Below, piece after piece: positions 25,164 to 33,511 of a stretch of 64,000 nucleotides of DNA. How positions within the stretch are numbered: the stretch's first letter is position 1; each line of letters opens with the position of its first letter. The translations under genes were made by a program, and so were the position numbers. Below the pieces are notes generated by a model that was not told where the DNA came from, searched no databases, and saw only the letters and a list, made by a program, of their open reading frames with translations. Location of the stretch: contig CALSRJ010000001.1 of assembly GCA_943788725.1 (NCBI GenBank), positions 124,001 to 188,000 on the forward strand. The letters run 5' to 3'. This DNA comes from an uncultured Flavobacteriales bacterium (GTDB lineage: Bacteria; Bacteroidota; Bacteroidia; Flavobacteriales_G; Salibacteraceae).

Positions 25164-25746
25164 CGGTGTGATCAAACAAATGTACGGCATTGTCTACCTC
25201 AGAGACGGGAATCTCGACGGTAAGGGTGCAGTCCTGAGCGAAGTCTTGAGAAATGATGTGCGCATGAGGGATTCGTTCAACAGATTGCATTACGGGCCCA
25301 GTTTGGTCGTATTCAAATCGAAAGCGTACGCTCTCCCTGGTATACTTCACGATTATCTTGGCTGCGGCTATGGTTTCCCGCGCACCCTCCTTGTAAGCGT
25401 TGATAAGTCCAGGCTTACCCAACTTGGTGCCGCCAAAGTAGCGAACTACGAAGAGCGCAACATTCCTGAGCTCCGCGCTGAGAATTTGATTCAAGATGGG
25501 CAGTCCCGCAGTTCCGGTAGGTTCACCATCATCATTCGATCGTTCCTCAGGATCCTTGCTTCCCACTACCGAGGCATGGCATACGTGTCGAGCCGCTGGA
25601 TGCTCTTTCCTCAATCGATCTACGATGGGCTTGATCTCCTCTTCGGAAGCACATGGATAGAGGAAGCCAAGGAATTTGCTGCCTCGGTCTCGAAAATCCC
25701 CGTGGGAAACTTTTTCGACGGTTTTATAGGCATCGGGATGCATCAT
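25132..25746 (-). CDS. YigZ/IMPACT family protein
   Basis: A 204-aa protein of the UPF0029 (IMPACT N-terminal) family. The signature DDGEPTGTAGLPIL is present, preceded by ARHVCHASVVG and followed by VVRYFGGTKLGKPGLINAY, both typical of YigZ. The C-terminal part fits the accessory DUF1949-type domain. The biochemical role is not settled, though links to translation are discussed for the family. I use ATG 25746 (or 25743); this start overlaps the stop of the EamA transporter gene, so it is translationally coupled in a compact run from ribD to the metalloprotease. Confidence 0.9.
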   Translation of the reverse strand: MMHPDAYKTVEKVSHGDFRDRGSKFLGFLYPCASEEEIKPIVDRLRKEHPAARHVCHASVVGSKDPEERSNDDGEPTGTAGLPILNQILSAELRNVALFVVRYFGGTKLGKPGLINAYKEGARETIAAAKIIVKYTRESVRFRFEYDQTGPVMQSVERIPHAHIISQDFAQDCTLTVEIPVSEVDNAVHLFDHTDEVTVEALDR

Positions 25747-26579
25747 TTGGCAAGGTACAGCAATAGGATGGAGAGGGAGGCGAAGCCAAACCCTGCCCAA
25801 CCACGCATGGTTAAACGTTCTCCGAGCAAAAAGAAGCCCAGCATCTTAGAGCCAGCGATGATGCCGAAATTATTGATGGGGAAGACCAAAGAGCTTTCCC
25901 AATCGGGTAAGGCCAAAGACTTCAGGAGGAAGAACAGCGCAGCAAAATTTACCAATCCTAGCCCGAGTCCTCCAATAGCTGTCCGTATCGTTAGATGTCG
26001 CTCCTTGGTAAACAGATGATGCGCGAGTGCGGCAACAAAGGCACTGAGAAAGACATTGGAAACGAACATCGGGAAGACGCTCTCATCGACCATTGCGTGT
26101 TGAAACAGTTTCAAACTGGCATCGATGATTCCGCTTCCGATAAAGAGAATTACAGGCCAAAGTAAATCTCTACCTCTTACCGAGGCACCTGCACTCAAGA
26201 CAATCGAAGTCAATCCCAAGGCAATGCCGATGACCTTCAGCGCAGAAAGCGATTCATCCAAAAAGAGGAGTCCGATCGAGACGGGGATAACTACACTCAT
26301 TTTTGCAGCTAGGCTGGCAATGGATAATCCATTGTATTGTGTTACGCGCCCCATCACACTAAAGATCAAGTAGAATAGGATTCCCAGTGCGCAGGAAGGT
26401 GCAAACCATGGTTCTTTTAGCCACAGATGTGAAGGACGAAAAACAGCTAATCCAACGAGGCCAGCCACCAAGTAGTTGATCATGATGCCTTGGCGTGTAT
26501 GCATGGCGTAGCTAGAGAACATCCTGAAAACGATGAATATGCCGATGGACGAGAGGATGCTGAGACCCAAAAAGATCAT
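25743..26579 (-). CDS. DMT/EamA family transporter
   Basis: A 278-aa membrane protein with about ten helices arranged as two EamA-like halves. YNGLSIASLAAKMSVVIPVSIGLLFLDESLS in the first half and PINNFGIIAGSKMLGFFLLGERLTMRGWAGFGF in the second are the paired conserved ends. This superfamily exports metabolites; the substrate is unknown. Its start overlaps the ribD stop by four bases (ATGA) and its stop overlaps the yigZ start, so the gene is embedded in the ribD-led unit. Confidence 0.88.
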   Translation of the reverse strand: MIFLGLSILSSIGIFIVFRMFSSYAMHTRQGIMINYLVAGLVGLAVFRPSHLWLKEPWFAPSCALGILFYLIFSVMGRVTQYNGLSIASLAAKMSVVIPVSIGLLFLDESLSALKVIGIALGLTSIVLSAGASVRGRDLLWPVILFIGSGIIDASLKLFQHAMVDESVFPMFVSNVFLSAFVAALAHHLFTKERHLTIRTAIGGLGLGLVNFAALFFLLKSLALPDWESSLVFPINNFGIIAGSKMLGFFLLGERLTMRGWAGFGFASLSILLLYLAK

Positions 26580-27622
26580 ACGCGGGAGTACACTTGAAGA
26601 AGGTCTGGGCCAACCATTTCTGAAGAGAGGAGTATTCCTGAGATGGCAGGGGATGGAACGCCTGAGCCAATCCGCATAGGACCGGTAATGATCCGGGCTT
26701 CATCCCAAAGTTCTGCGTCAATGAAGCGACTTAGGGTGGTGGCGCCTCCCTCAATGATCACCGATTGAATGGAGCTCTTGTGCAGGTATGTCATGATCTC
26801 TTGCTGGAAGGCGTCGGGGTCATCGATTCGAATGTAGCAGAGGTTGTTTTCGCAGTAATCGTTTCTCAAAGCGTTGAAGATCCATGTGTGGTGTCCGTCC
26901 GATAACAGACGCTTGTCTTCGCTTACCTGCAATTGAGGGTCAATGATCAGTCGTATAGGATTTTTCCCTGGCCAATTGCGAGTGGTAAGAACTGGATCAT
27001 CAAGCGTGACGGTGTTTTGTCCAACCAAAATGGCGTCTTCCTCTGCCCGCCATTTATGCACCAGCCGAGCCATCGATCCACTGCTGACCTTAAGGGGCGC
27101 GTTTCCGTCACCTTCTGCACGATAGGCATCCAAAAAGCCATCATTGGTTTGAGCGAACTTGAGGATGACGTAAGGGCGTTTTTTCTCATGGAAAGTAAAA
27201 AAGCGTTGGTTCAACTGTCGACCTGCTACCGCTAGCAGTCCAACTTCCACATCCACACCCGCTTTTTGAAGTTGCTCAATTCCCTTACCATTAACGGATT
27301 CGAAGGGGTCTGAATTGCAGATGACCACACGCGGAATACCCATTTCGATGATCAGGTCAACGCATGGCGGTGTCTTGCCATGATGGGCACAAGGCTCTAA
27401 GGTGACGAACAGATCAGACCGTTTTAAGGCGTCTTTGTCCTTTACGGAATGAATGGCATTTACCTCAGCATGTGCTTCGCCGGATTTATGGTGAAAACCT
27501 TCTCCGATAATGCTTCCGTCGCATGCGATAACACAACCCACCAATGGGTTTGGAGCCGTATAACCCTTGCCCATTTCGGCGAGTTCCAAAGCTCGTTGCA
27601 TGAAGTCCACATCATTCATCAT
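26576..27622 (-). CDS. ribD: Riboflavin biosynthesis deaminase/reductase RibD
   Basis: A bifunctional enzyme of 348 aa for the second and third steps of riboflavin synthesis. The N-terminal cytidine-deaminase-like domain has GEAHAEVNAI (zinc His and catalytic Glu) and EPCAHHGKTPPCVD (two zinc cysteines). The C-terminal reductase domain begins at RPYVILKFAQTNDGFLD and contains SVIIEGGATTLSRFID. I use ATG 27622 (27619 is equally possible); upstream codons are not family-like. It leads a unit with the EamA transporter, yigZ and the metalloprotease. A perfect -7 box ends five bases before the ATG. It is divergent from prmC. Confidence 0.92.
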   Translation of the reverse strand: MMNDVDFMQRALELAEMGKGYTAPNPLVGCVIACDGSIIGEGFHHKSGEAHAEVNAIHSVKDKDALKRSDLFVTLEPCAHHGKTPPCVDLIIEMGIPRVVICNSDPFESVNGKGIEQLQKAGVDVEVGLLAVAGRQLNQRFFTFHEKKRPYVILKFAQTNDGFLDAYRAEGDGNAPLKVSSGSMARLVHKWRAEEDAILVGQNTVTLDDPVLTTRNWPGKNPIRLIIDPQLQVSEDKRLLSDGHHTWIFNALRNDYCENNLCYIRIDDPDAFQQEIMTYLHKSSIQSVIIEGGATTLSRFIDAELWDEARIITGPMRIGSGVPSPAISGILLSSEMVGPDLLQVYSRV

Positions 27623-27627
27623 TGCGC

Positions 27628-27635
27628 CAAATGTA
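27628..27635 (-). promoter_or_regulatory. -7 box for the ribD operon
   Basis: TACATTTG matches TAnnTTTG exactly and ends five bases before ATG 27622, predicting a leaderless transcript. No well-spaced TTG is seen. No FMN riboswitch is present in this short divergent region. Confidence 0.55.
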
Positions 27636-27697
27636 GAATGGATGTGCTTTGCTCGGTTCGGTAGTTCAAAAATTAAGGAGTTGAAACAGGGAAATGA

Positions 27698-27705
27698 CAT
27701 CTTTG
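27698..27705 (+). promoter_or_regulatory. -7-like box for prmC
   Basis: CATCTTTG (one mismatch from TAnnTTTG) ends four bases before ATG 27710. A TTG lies 14 bases upstream. Confidence 0.4.
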
Positions 27706-27709
27706 CCCC

Positions 27710-28549
27710 ATGGATCATGCGACGCTGCGACAGCACTTTTACCGTCAACTCACCGAGCAGTACTTGCAAGGCGAACTGCAGTCGCTCTACCATTGGTGCG
27801 TTCAGGAAATCGAAGGTTGGGGAAGGGCAGAAGCATATACGAGGAATGAAAACGCTGTCGCTCCTGCAAGTTTACAGCGATGGGAGGAGGTCATAGAGCG
27901 CCTCGGAAAACATGAACCAGTTCAATACATTTTCGGCAAGGCATATTTTCATGGTCTCGCGCTTTCAGTAGACCCGTCGGTGTTGATCCCTAGACCAGAA
28001 ACGGAGGAGCTAGTGGCCATGGTGTTGAAAGACCATGCAGCCACAAGGTTGCGTGTGCTGGATGTCGGAACAGGTTCAGGTTGCATTGCTTTGGCACTGA
28101 AGAACGCTCGGAAAAATTGGCAGGTCGAAGGGGTGGATGTATCCACGGCGGCACTTGCAACTGCTAGAAGGAATGCCTCAGAGCTCCAGTTAGATGTTGC
28201 TTTCAGGGAGGCAGATTTGCGCGATGAATTGGATTTTACAGGATATGATGTGCTGATAAGTAACCCCCCGTATATTCCCACTGGTGTGGAAGATAGCATG
28301 GATAAGAGCGTATTGGAGTTTGAACCCCATCTCGCGCTTTTCGCTCCAAAGGAGGATCCACCCTATTTTCTTAGAAGGGTTGCGGAAATAGGGGAGAAAT
28401 GTGGTGTGTCAGACGTTTATCTGGAAACCCATGCAACAGAAGAAGAGACGCTTGTCACAAATTTGAAAAGCGCATGGAGTGGATCCATAGCAGTAAAGCA
28501 TGACTTAGCCGGAAGGCCTCGATTCTTGCATTTGGAAAGGAACAAGTAG
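27710..28549 (+). CDS. prmC: Release factor glutamine N5-methyltransferase
   Basis: A 279-aa methyltransferase that modifies the GGQ glutamine of release factors RF1 and RF2. A helical N-terminal domain has VQYIFGKAYFHGLALSVDPSVLIPRPETEELV, the PrmC signature. The SAM-binding motif VLDVGTGSGCIALAL and the NPPY motif (near residue 185) that holds the substrate glutamine follow. Length is normal for the family. It diverges from ribD with under 90 bases between the starts. Confidence 0.94.
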   Translation: MDHATLRQHFYRQLTEQYLQGELQSLYHWCVQEIEGWGRAEAYTRNENAVAPASLQRWEEVIERLGKHEPVQYIFGKAYFHGLALSVDPSVLIPRPETEELVAMVLKDHAATRLRVLDVGTGSGCIALALKNARKNWQVEGVDVSTAALATARRNASELQLDVAFREADLRDELDFTGYDVLISNPPYIPTGVEDSMDKSVLEFEPHLALFAPKEDPPYFLRRVAEIGEKCGVSDVYLETHATEEETLVTNLKSAWSGSIAVKHDLAGRPRFLHLERNK

Positions 28550-28575
28550 GAGGTAGCGTAGATACACCTCCGATT
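28549..28575 (+). terminator. Possible weak terminator after prmC
   Basis: GGAGGT/ACCTCC stem with an 11-base loop followed by GATTTT. The stem is short and the T run weak. Confidence 0.35.
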
Positions 28576-28615
28576 TTCACGCCCAATGAGTATATTGCAC
28601 CAAACCTATCTTACC

Positions 28616-29302
28616 ATGCACCCAAGACGATTTTCGGCAGTACTGTTTGTTGCGCTGTTTTCCATTCTGGCATATTCAGTTCAAGGTCAGGATACCACCG
28701 AACAGGTAATCTATCCTATCGATATTCAAGGACATACTTGGCAATTGACCAATCTAGCCTTGACGACATTTGCCAATGGAGAGGCTATTCCGCAGGCGGA
28801 GACAGAGGAAGCATGGAATCTTGCTGCCAAAGAAGGAACTCCGGCATGGTGCTACTATCTCAATCGTGAAGATTTCGGAGATAAGTATGGGGTGCTGTAC
28901 AACTGGTATGCGGTAAACGACGAGCGCGGCTTGGCGCCCAAAGGTTGGTGGATTCCTACCAAGGTCGAGTTCGATTCGTTATGCGAGGCCATTGGTTGCG
29001 ATAACATCCCCATCAAATTGAAGGCAAAAGGAGAGTGGATTCTCAGTGAAGGCATCACGAATGAATCCGGTTTTGCTGCTCTTCCGGCGGGTTCTCGGAC
29101 GCCAGGAGGCGAGTTTCTCAATGCGGGAGTGTTGGACGCTACCCTTGCAACGGGACTCGAATCGACGGCATGGTGGACGGCCGACCAAAGCAGTAAAGGA
29201 AAGGCTTATGCCTATGTGCTTTCACACACCGGAACATGGGGACTAGTGGATGTGAAAAAGGGCTATGGTTATTCTGTTCGCTTGGTGAAAGTGGCTGAAT
29301 AG
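28616..29302 (+). CDS. Secreted FISUMP-domain protein
   Basis: A 228-aa protein with a signal peptide (ending VQGQ) and one copy of the Fibrobacter succinogenes major paralogous (FISUMP) domain: GVLYNWYAVNDERGLAPKGWWIPTKVEFDSL, then FAALPAGSRTPGG, TAWWTADQSSKGKAYAYVL and a final GYSVRLVK. The domain is common in secreted Bacteroidota proteins; its role is unknown, and the fold resembles C-type-lectin/formylglycine-type surface domains. I prefer ATG 28616 over 28586 because it begins the signal peptide. A strong terminator follows. Confidence 0.87.
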   Translation: MHPRRFSAVLFVALFSILAYSVQGQDTTEQVIYPIDIQGHTWQLTNLALTTFANGEAIPQAETEEAWNLAAKEGTPAWCYYLNREDFGDKYGVLYNWYAVNDERGLAPKGWWIPTKVEFDSLCEAIGCDNIPIKLKAKGEWILSEGITNESGFAALPAGSRTPGGEFLNAGVLDATLATGLESTAWWTADQSSKGKAYAYVLSHTGTWGLVDVKKGYGYSVRLVKVAE

Positions 29303-29335
29303 AAAAGAACATCCGCTTTCAGCTGAAATGCAAAT

Positions 29336-29364
29336 AAAAAGAGCGCACCCGTGATGCGCTCTTT
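29336..29364. terminator. Bidirectional terminator
   Basis: AAAGAGCGCA/TGCGCTCTTT, a 10-base perfect stem with a 7-base loop, lies between the convergent FISUMP and ssb genes. Confidence 0.82.
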
Positions 29365-29390
29365 CCCTCAACCCACAACTAGCGCGATGA

Positions 29391-29738
29391 TCACGCTGTC
29401 GCTTCCTTCTTTCCTAACAAAACCAATTCGTTGGCCACTACTTCCGTAACGTAGCGTTTTTCACCTTCCTTGGTTTCCCAAGACCGGTTTACCAACTTTC
29501 CTTCAACGGCGATCTCCTGTCCCTTCTTGAGGTACTTCTCGGCAATTTCTGCCACTTTGCCCCACATCACAACGTTGTGCCATTGAGTGTCTTGGACCTT
29601 TTCGCCCTTGCTGTTGTTGTACACTTCGTTTGTGGCGATGGGAAACTTTGCCATCTTCCGGTCGTTGTCGAAGGTTTTTACTTCTGGATCTGCGCCCAGG
29701 TTTCCAATGAGTTGGACTCGATTTCTTAATGCGTTCAT
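29391..29738 (-). CDS. ssb: Single-stranded DNA-binding protein, short form
   Basis: A 115-aa OB-fold protein: MNALRNRVQLIGNLGADPEV, then FPIATNEVY and TQWHNVVMWGKVAEIAEKYLKKGQEIAVEGKL. Standard SSB (about 150-180 aa) ends in a disordered tail and an acidic DDDIPF tip that recruits repair partners; this one ends GKKEATA. It is therefore a short paralogue and may serve a special role or be the second ssb of the genome. I start at ATG 29738, where family homology begins. Confidence 0.92.
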   Translation of the reverse strand: MNALRNRVQLIGNLGADPEVKTFDNDRKMAKFPIATNEVYNNSKGEKVQDTQWHNVVMWGKVAEIAEKYLKKGQEIAVEGKLVNRSWETKEGEKRYVTEVVANELVLLGKKEATA

Positions 29739-30024
29739 GCTGATTTGATTGAATGATGAATAGTAAAGCATCCTCCTTTCGTTCACCCCTCAACGGCACG
29801 CATGCATCCATTTGGTTCCAGTGCTTCGAACACTGCTTTGTTTTACTTCCTTGACAGAGCGTTTGTAAAGGGTGATGTAAAAGACGATGGGACAAAACAA
29901 GGATGATCCGATCGCCGAAGTCGGTGCATAAACGCTTGCTGTCGAAAGCAAGTAATTGTAAGCGATTGTTACCGGCTTTGAGTCGGTAGTTCGAGGCTTT
30001 TGCCTAAGGTCGCGTTGTAGGCGT

Positions 30025-30495
30025 CTAGTTCACACGAACAAGGGTGATATCAAATACCAAGACCGAATTGGGGGGGATGGACCCGGCACTCTGGCTTCCG
30101 TAACCGAGGTGCGAGGGAATAAGGAGAGTTCCCGACCCACCAGGTTTGAAGTATGGAATGCCTTCTTGCCAGCCTTCGATCACTTGACTTAATGGGAAAA
30201 CGGCTGGCTCAGTACCGGTAAGGTCAAAGACTTCACCTGAGGTGAGGGCGCCGCGGTAAAAGACCGAGACTTCATCGTAAATGGTAGGATTAACGCCTGA
30301 ACCTGCTTCATCGATCACCACGTACAATCCACTACCTGTGGCTTCGGCGTCAAGGTCGAAGTCATCGATGTAGGTAAGAATGATCTGTTCGTCCTTTTCT
30401 CGTTGAGATGGACCCTCATCCTTCTTGCATCCAGCCGTGGACATTGTGCCTAGGATGAGAAGAATCGCGATCGCTGTGGTGCTTGTCAATTTCAT
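30025..30495 (-). CDS. FKBP-type peptidyl-prolyl isomerase lipoprotein
   Basis: A 156-aa lipoprotein: the signal peptide ends STAGC. A single FKBP domain follows, with YDEVSVFYRGALTSGEVFDLT, IEGWQEGIPYFKPGGSGTLLIPSHLGYGSQ and IPPNSVLVFDITLVRV, including the conserved V..W and YG residues of the active pocket. It should fold or assist secreted proteins in the periplasm. It is divergent from a cyclophilin gene 68 bases away, so two unrelated isomerases share an upstream region. A TATCTTCG box ends five bases before the ATG. Confidence 0.9.
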   Translation of the reverse strand: MKLTSTTAIAILLILGTMSTAGCKKDEGPSQREKDEQIILTYIDDFDLDAEATGSGLYVVIDEAGSGVNPTIYDEVSVFYRGALTSGEVFDLTGTEPAVFPLSQVIEGWQEGIPYFKPGGSGTLLIPSHLGYGSQSAGSIPPNSVLVFDITLVRVN

Positions 30496-30500
30496 GGGAG

Positions 30501-30508
30501 CGAAGATA
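30501..30508 (-). promoter_or_regulatory. TAnCTTCG -7 box for the FKBP gene
   Basis: TATCTTCG on the minus strand ends five bases before ATG 30495. It belongs to the same box family seen before recR, mutA and mtaB. Confidence 0.45.
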
Positions 30509-30563
30509 ATTACACATTACCATGATTAAATCTCCAAATTCGCAGCTCAAAACCGAATCGACT

Positions 30564-31064
30564 ATGAGCAATCCAACTTGTTTCTTTGATGTGTCAGCCG
30601 ACGGAGAGTCGCTGGGGCGCATCGTATTCGAACTGCGCGCCGACGTTGTTCCTAAGACGGCTGAAAATTTCCGAGCCCTATGCACCGGCGAGAAAGGCTA
30701 CGGTTTCAAAGGCAGTTCCTTTCACCGCGTGATTCCTGATTTCATGCTCCAAGGAGGTGATTTCACCAACCATAACGGCACGGGTGGAATGTCTATCTAT
30801 GGCGAGCGATTTCCAGATGAGAATTTCGAACTGCGCCATACCGGACCGGGCATCTTATCGATGGCCAACGCAGGTCCTAATACCAATGGAAGTCAATTTT
30901 TCATCTGTACCATTGCTACTGACTGGCTCGATGGCGCGCACGTTGTTTTTGGACAAGTAACCGAAGGTCTTGATGTGGTCAAGACCATCGAGGGGTTGGG
31001 CTCTCGCAGTGGACAAACATCCAAGAAGGTCGTCATCGACGATTGCGGAGAACTAAAGGCTTAG
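30564..31064 (+). CDS. Cyclophilin-type peptidyl-prolyl isomerase, CypA-like
   Basis: A 166-aa single-domain cyclophilin without a signal peptide, so cytoplasmic. It is strikingly like eukaryotic cyclophilin [54 protein letters not shown] and [12 protein letters not shown] carry the active-site Arg, Phe, Met, Gln and Trp. The CTGEKG loop is typical of the eukaryote-like subclass. I use ATG 30564, where homology begins. The stop overlaps the stop of the convergent SLC13 gene. Confidence 0.94.
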   Translation: MSNPTCFFDVSADGESLGRIVFELRADVVPKTAENFRALCTGEKGYGFKGSSFHRVIPDFMLQGGDFTNHNGTGGMSIYGERFPDENFELRHTGPGILSMANAGPNTNGSQFFICTIATDWLDGAHVVFGQVTEGLDVVKTIEGLGSRSGQTSKKVVIDDCGELKA

Positions 31065-32866
31065 AACGGGAAGAAGACCGGGATAAGCAATGTGCTGAGC
31101 AACCAGAACAATAGGTTGAGCCAAACGCCAACCTTGAAAAAATCTTGAAAGCGGTATCCACCGGCGGAATAGATCATGGTATTGGTCTGGTAACCGATTG
31201 GAGTCATGAAGCTGGCAGATGCCGCGAACATGGTCGCCATTAGGAAAGGGACAGGCGATACATCCAGTTGATGGGCTGTGGCAATGGCAATCGGGGCAAC
31301 CAATGCAGCGGTAGCATTGTTGCTCATCGTTTCCGTTAAGAGGCTAGTCAACAGATACAATCCAGAGAGAATAGCAACAGGGCCGAAAGCGTGCAGGTTG
31401 TTCACGATCTCATAGGCAATCTTATGTGCCAAACCAGAATTCTCCATTGCGACACCTAAGCTTAGCGCTCCAGCTAGCAGGAAGACGATCGGCCATTGGA
31501 TGCTGCGGTAGACTTCTTTCATGTTTAGGCACCCCGTGATCACCAAGAGGCAAACGCCTAACATCGTGCTAATTACGATGGGTAGTAGTCCGGTTGAGGC
31601 GGTGAAAAGGACCCCTAAAATGATCGAAATGACGATGCGGAAACTTCTCCGGTCAAAATTTAGAATACCCTCTTCACTCAGAATGATGAATGGAATATTT
31701 TGATCCTTTACGTTGCTACGCCACTGCTCGAGAAAATGCGTTTTCATCTCGACGAGGATAACATCACCAGAGAGCAAACGAACGTCTTGTAATCGGTCGT
31801 GGAGCACCTCTTCTCGATGACGAATGGCGAGAGGAGCAGCGCGGAACCTTCTTCGGAAATCAAATTCGCGCAAGGTCTTTCCTTCTAGTGCTGAGTTGGT
31901 CGGAATCACGAGCTCAACAAACGAACTCTTTTCGTCTCCTTCATCCAATTCAACGTCGTCTGTGAAAGGCATCACCTTGACCTTGAGTTGATCTTTGAGC
32001 TGCTTCATCTTTGATACATTGCAGCGCACCTTTAAAATGTCACCGGCCAACAACCTTGTATCTCCTTGTGGCAGGTTCATGACCGTGCTGTTCCTGCGCA
32101 GTTCAAGGATCTCCATGTCAAGCTGCTTCACAAGGGCAGAGGAGAGGATCGACTTATTTGCCAATTCTGAATCGGGCAGGATTTCAATCTCGGCCAAATA
32201 ATCAATAAGGCTGTCTTCTAGTTCTGCTTCGTCACTTTCAGTGCGACTGGGCAGTAGTTTTTGTCCGATGAAGATCATGAAGATTGAGCCTACGATAACG
32301 AAGACCAAACCCATTGGGGCAAAATCAAACATCCCGAAAGGCTCCATTCCATTCTGCTCCGCAATTCCACTCACTAAAATGTTGGTCGACGTGCCGATCA
32401 AGGTGCATGTGCCGCCAAAAATGGACGCATAGCTTACTGGGATGAGTAATTTACTCGCCGCCCGGTTGGCACTCTTGGCGATCTGCATGGTCACTGGTAT
32501 CATTACTGCAACCACAGGAGTGTTATTGATAAACGCACTCACGGCGCTCACCATGAGCATGAGTAGCACAACCCCGCGTTGATAGTGATTCTGGAAGGTT
32601 CTGGTCAATTGCCCCGCCACATACTGCAGGGATCCGGTCTTCAAGATAGCTGCCGATATTACGAACATGAAAGCAACCGTCATTGTAGCTGGATTACTGA
32701 AACCTTGCATCCCTTCGGCCGGACTGATAACGCCTGTTGTCACCAAGGCTCCTATGATCAACAGGGCTACAAGGTCGATAGAGAGCTTTTCAGTGATGAA
32801 AAGAATGACCGCACCGATGATTACGGCGAGGGTTATGTATGCGTCAATGTGTAGGAATTCCAACAT
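31061..32866 (-). CDS. SLC13/DASS family permease with two TrkA-C domains
   Basis: A 601-aa membrane transporter. About five helices, including [23 protein letters not shown] and [16 protein letters not shown] (the SNT-like motif), precede two soluble TrkA-C domains (about residues 200-370) and then a second set of helices with [17 protein letters not shown]. This layout is that of SLC13-type anion permeases with RCK_C inserts, often sulfate or dicarboxylate carriers. I use ATG 32866; another in-frame ATG at 32908 lies inside a leader hairpin. The neighbouring Rrf2 regulator with cysteines makes a sulfur-related role plausible but unproven. Confidence 0.85.
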   Translation of the reverse strand: MLEFLHIDAYITLAVIIGAVILFITEKLSIDLVALLIIGALVTTGVISPAEGMQGFSNPATMTVAFMFVISAAILKTGSLQYVAGQLTRTFQNHYQRGVVLLMLMVSAVSAFINNTPVVAVMIPVTMQIAKSANRAASKLLIPVSYASIFGGTCTLIGTSTNILVSGIAEQNGMEPFGMFDFAPMGLVFVIVGSIFMIFIGQKLLPSRTESDEAELEDSLIDYLAEIEILPDSELANKSILSSALVKQLDMEILELRRNSTVMNLPQGDTRLLAGDILKVRCNVSKMKQLKDQLKVKVMPFTDDVELDEGDEKSSFVELVIPTNSALEGKTLREFDFRRRFRAAPLAIRHREEVLHDRLQDVRLLSGDVILVEMKTHFLEQWRSNVKDQNIPFIILSEEGILNFDRRSFRIVISIILGVLFTASTGLLPIVISTMLGVCLLVITGCLNMKEVYRSIQWPIVFLLAGALSLGVAMENSGLAHKIAYEIVNNLHAFGPVAILSGLYLLTSLLTETMSNNATAALVAPIAIATAHQLDVSPVPFLMATMFAASASFMTPIGYQTNTMIYSAGGYRFQDFFKVGVWLNLLFWLLSTLLIPVFFPF

Positions 32867-32896
32867 GTTTAGATCAGGTGAATGATCGAAAATGGG

Positions 32897-32929
32897 GTAG
32901 CGTCGCATAAGTGGAAAACCTGGCGCTAC
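32897..32929 (-). promoter_or_regulatory. Leader hairpin of the SLC13 permease
   Basis: GTAGCG (32897-32902) pairs with CGCTAC (32924-32929) around an inner GG-AAAA-CC hairpin, 30-60 bases upstream of the chosen permease start. I could not match it to a known riboswitch class. Confidence 0.4.
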
Positions 32930-32990
32930 GATCAGATTGCATTAGGTTCATCTCAGGAGACTTAGATGGTTGCATTTGGCAAATATATAA

Positions 32991-33011
32991 ACTCTATAAA
33001 CTTAGTAGAGT
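32991..33011. promoter_or_regulatory. Palindromic operator candidate upstream of the permease
   Basis: ACTCTA, nine bases, TAGAGT: a perfect 6-base inverted repeat in an A+T-rich stretch about 125 bases upstream of the permease start and just past the Rrf2 stop. It could be the Rrf2-family regulator's site; this is inference from position and symmetry. Confidence 0.35.
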
Positions 33012-33015
33012 ATTG

Positions 33016-33453
33016 CTATTTCTTTTTTGACAAACTGTCTTCGGTGGCTATGATGTGGGCTAGGGTAGCGGACTTTAAACGTTCAACTGTTTCATTGCGG
33101 ACTCCTAGGAAGGTGTCTCGTATGCCGCAGGTCTCTTCATCCTTGCATTCTTCACAGCGTTCGTAATACTTGTAGGTAACGCATGGAAGCAGCGCGATCG
33201 CTCCATCAAAAAGGCGCATAACGTCCGCCATGTTGACCTCGCCTGGGGCCTTGATCAGGTAGTATCCACCGCCTTTTCCTTTCTTGCTGGCAAGTACACC
33301 GTCCTTTTTAAGATCTAAAAGAATCGCCTCAAGAAATTTTTGAGGTATGCGCTCGTCATCTGCAATTCTGCTGATGAGAATAGGGCCTTCATCTTGGTGT
33401 TTGGCGAGATGGACCAGCGCCAGCATGGCGTATTTTGCTTTTTTGGAGAGCAT
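33016..33453 (-). CDS. Rrf2-family transcriptional regulator with cluster-type cysteines
   Basis: A 145-aa regulator. The winged helix-turn-helix covers residues 1-75 (MLSKKAKYAMLALVHLAKH, then RIPQKFLEAILLDLKKDG and the wing SKKGKGGGYYL). The region after the dimer helix has four cysteines in the order C-x8-C-x2-C-x5-C (LLPCVTYKYYERCEECKDEETC), which fits iron-sulfur ligation as in IscR/NsrR-type members. It likely senses iron-sulfur, sulfur or redox state. The adjacent SLC13 permease is the obvious target. A TATCTTAG box lies six bases before the start. Confidence 0.9.
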   Translation of the reverse strand: MLSKKAKYAMLALVHLAKHQDEGPILISRIADDERIPQKFLEAILLDLKKDGVLASKKGKGGGYYLIKAPGEVNMADVMRLFDGAIALLPCVTYKYYERCEECKDEETCGIRDTFLGVRNETVERLKSATLAHIIATEDSLSKKK

Positions 33454-33511
33454 ATGCCGCTAAGATAGTCTAGTTTCTTGATAGACTTCTGTCAATACGT
33501 AAATGAGTAGG

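Noticed and set aside
25102-26019. Plus-strand frame of 305 codons opposite yigZ and the EamA transporter
   Set aside because: It is antisense to two well-conserved genes, spans their junction and has no domain.
29739-30024. Possible tRNA or small RNA in the gap upstream of ssb
   Set aside because: No cloverleaf, T-loop consensus or strong hairpin could be drawn; I see nothing definite in these 286 bases.
32890-32990. TPP or SAM riboswitch upstream of the SLC13 permease
   Set aside because: A CTGAGA and a CTGATC occur in the leader, but the ordered conserved boxes and pairing of the known classes are missing.
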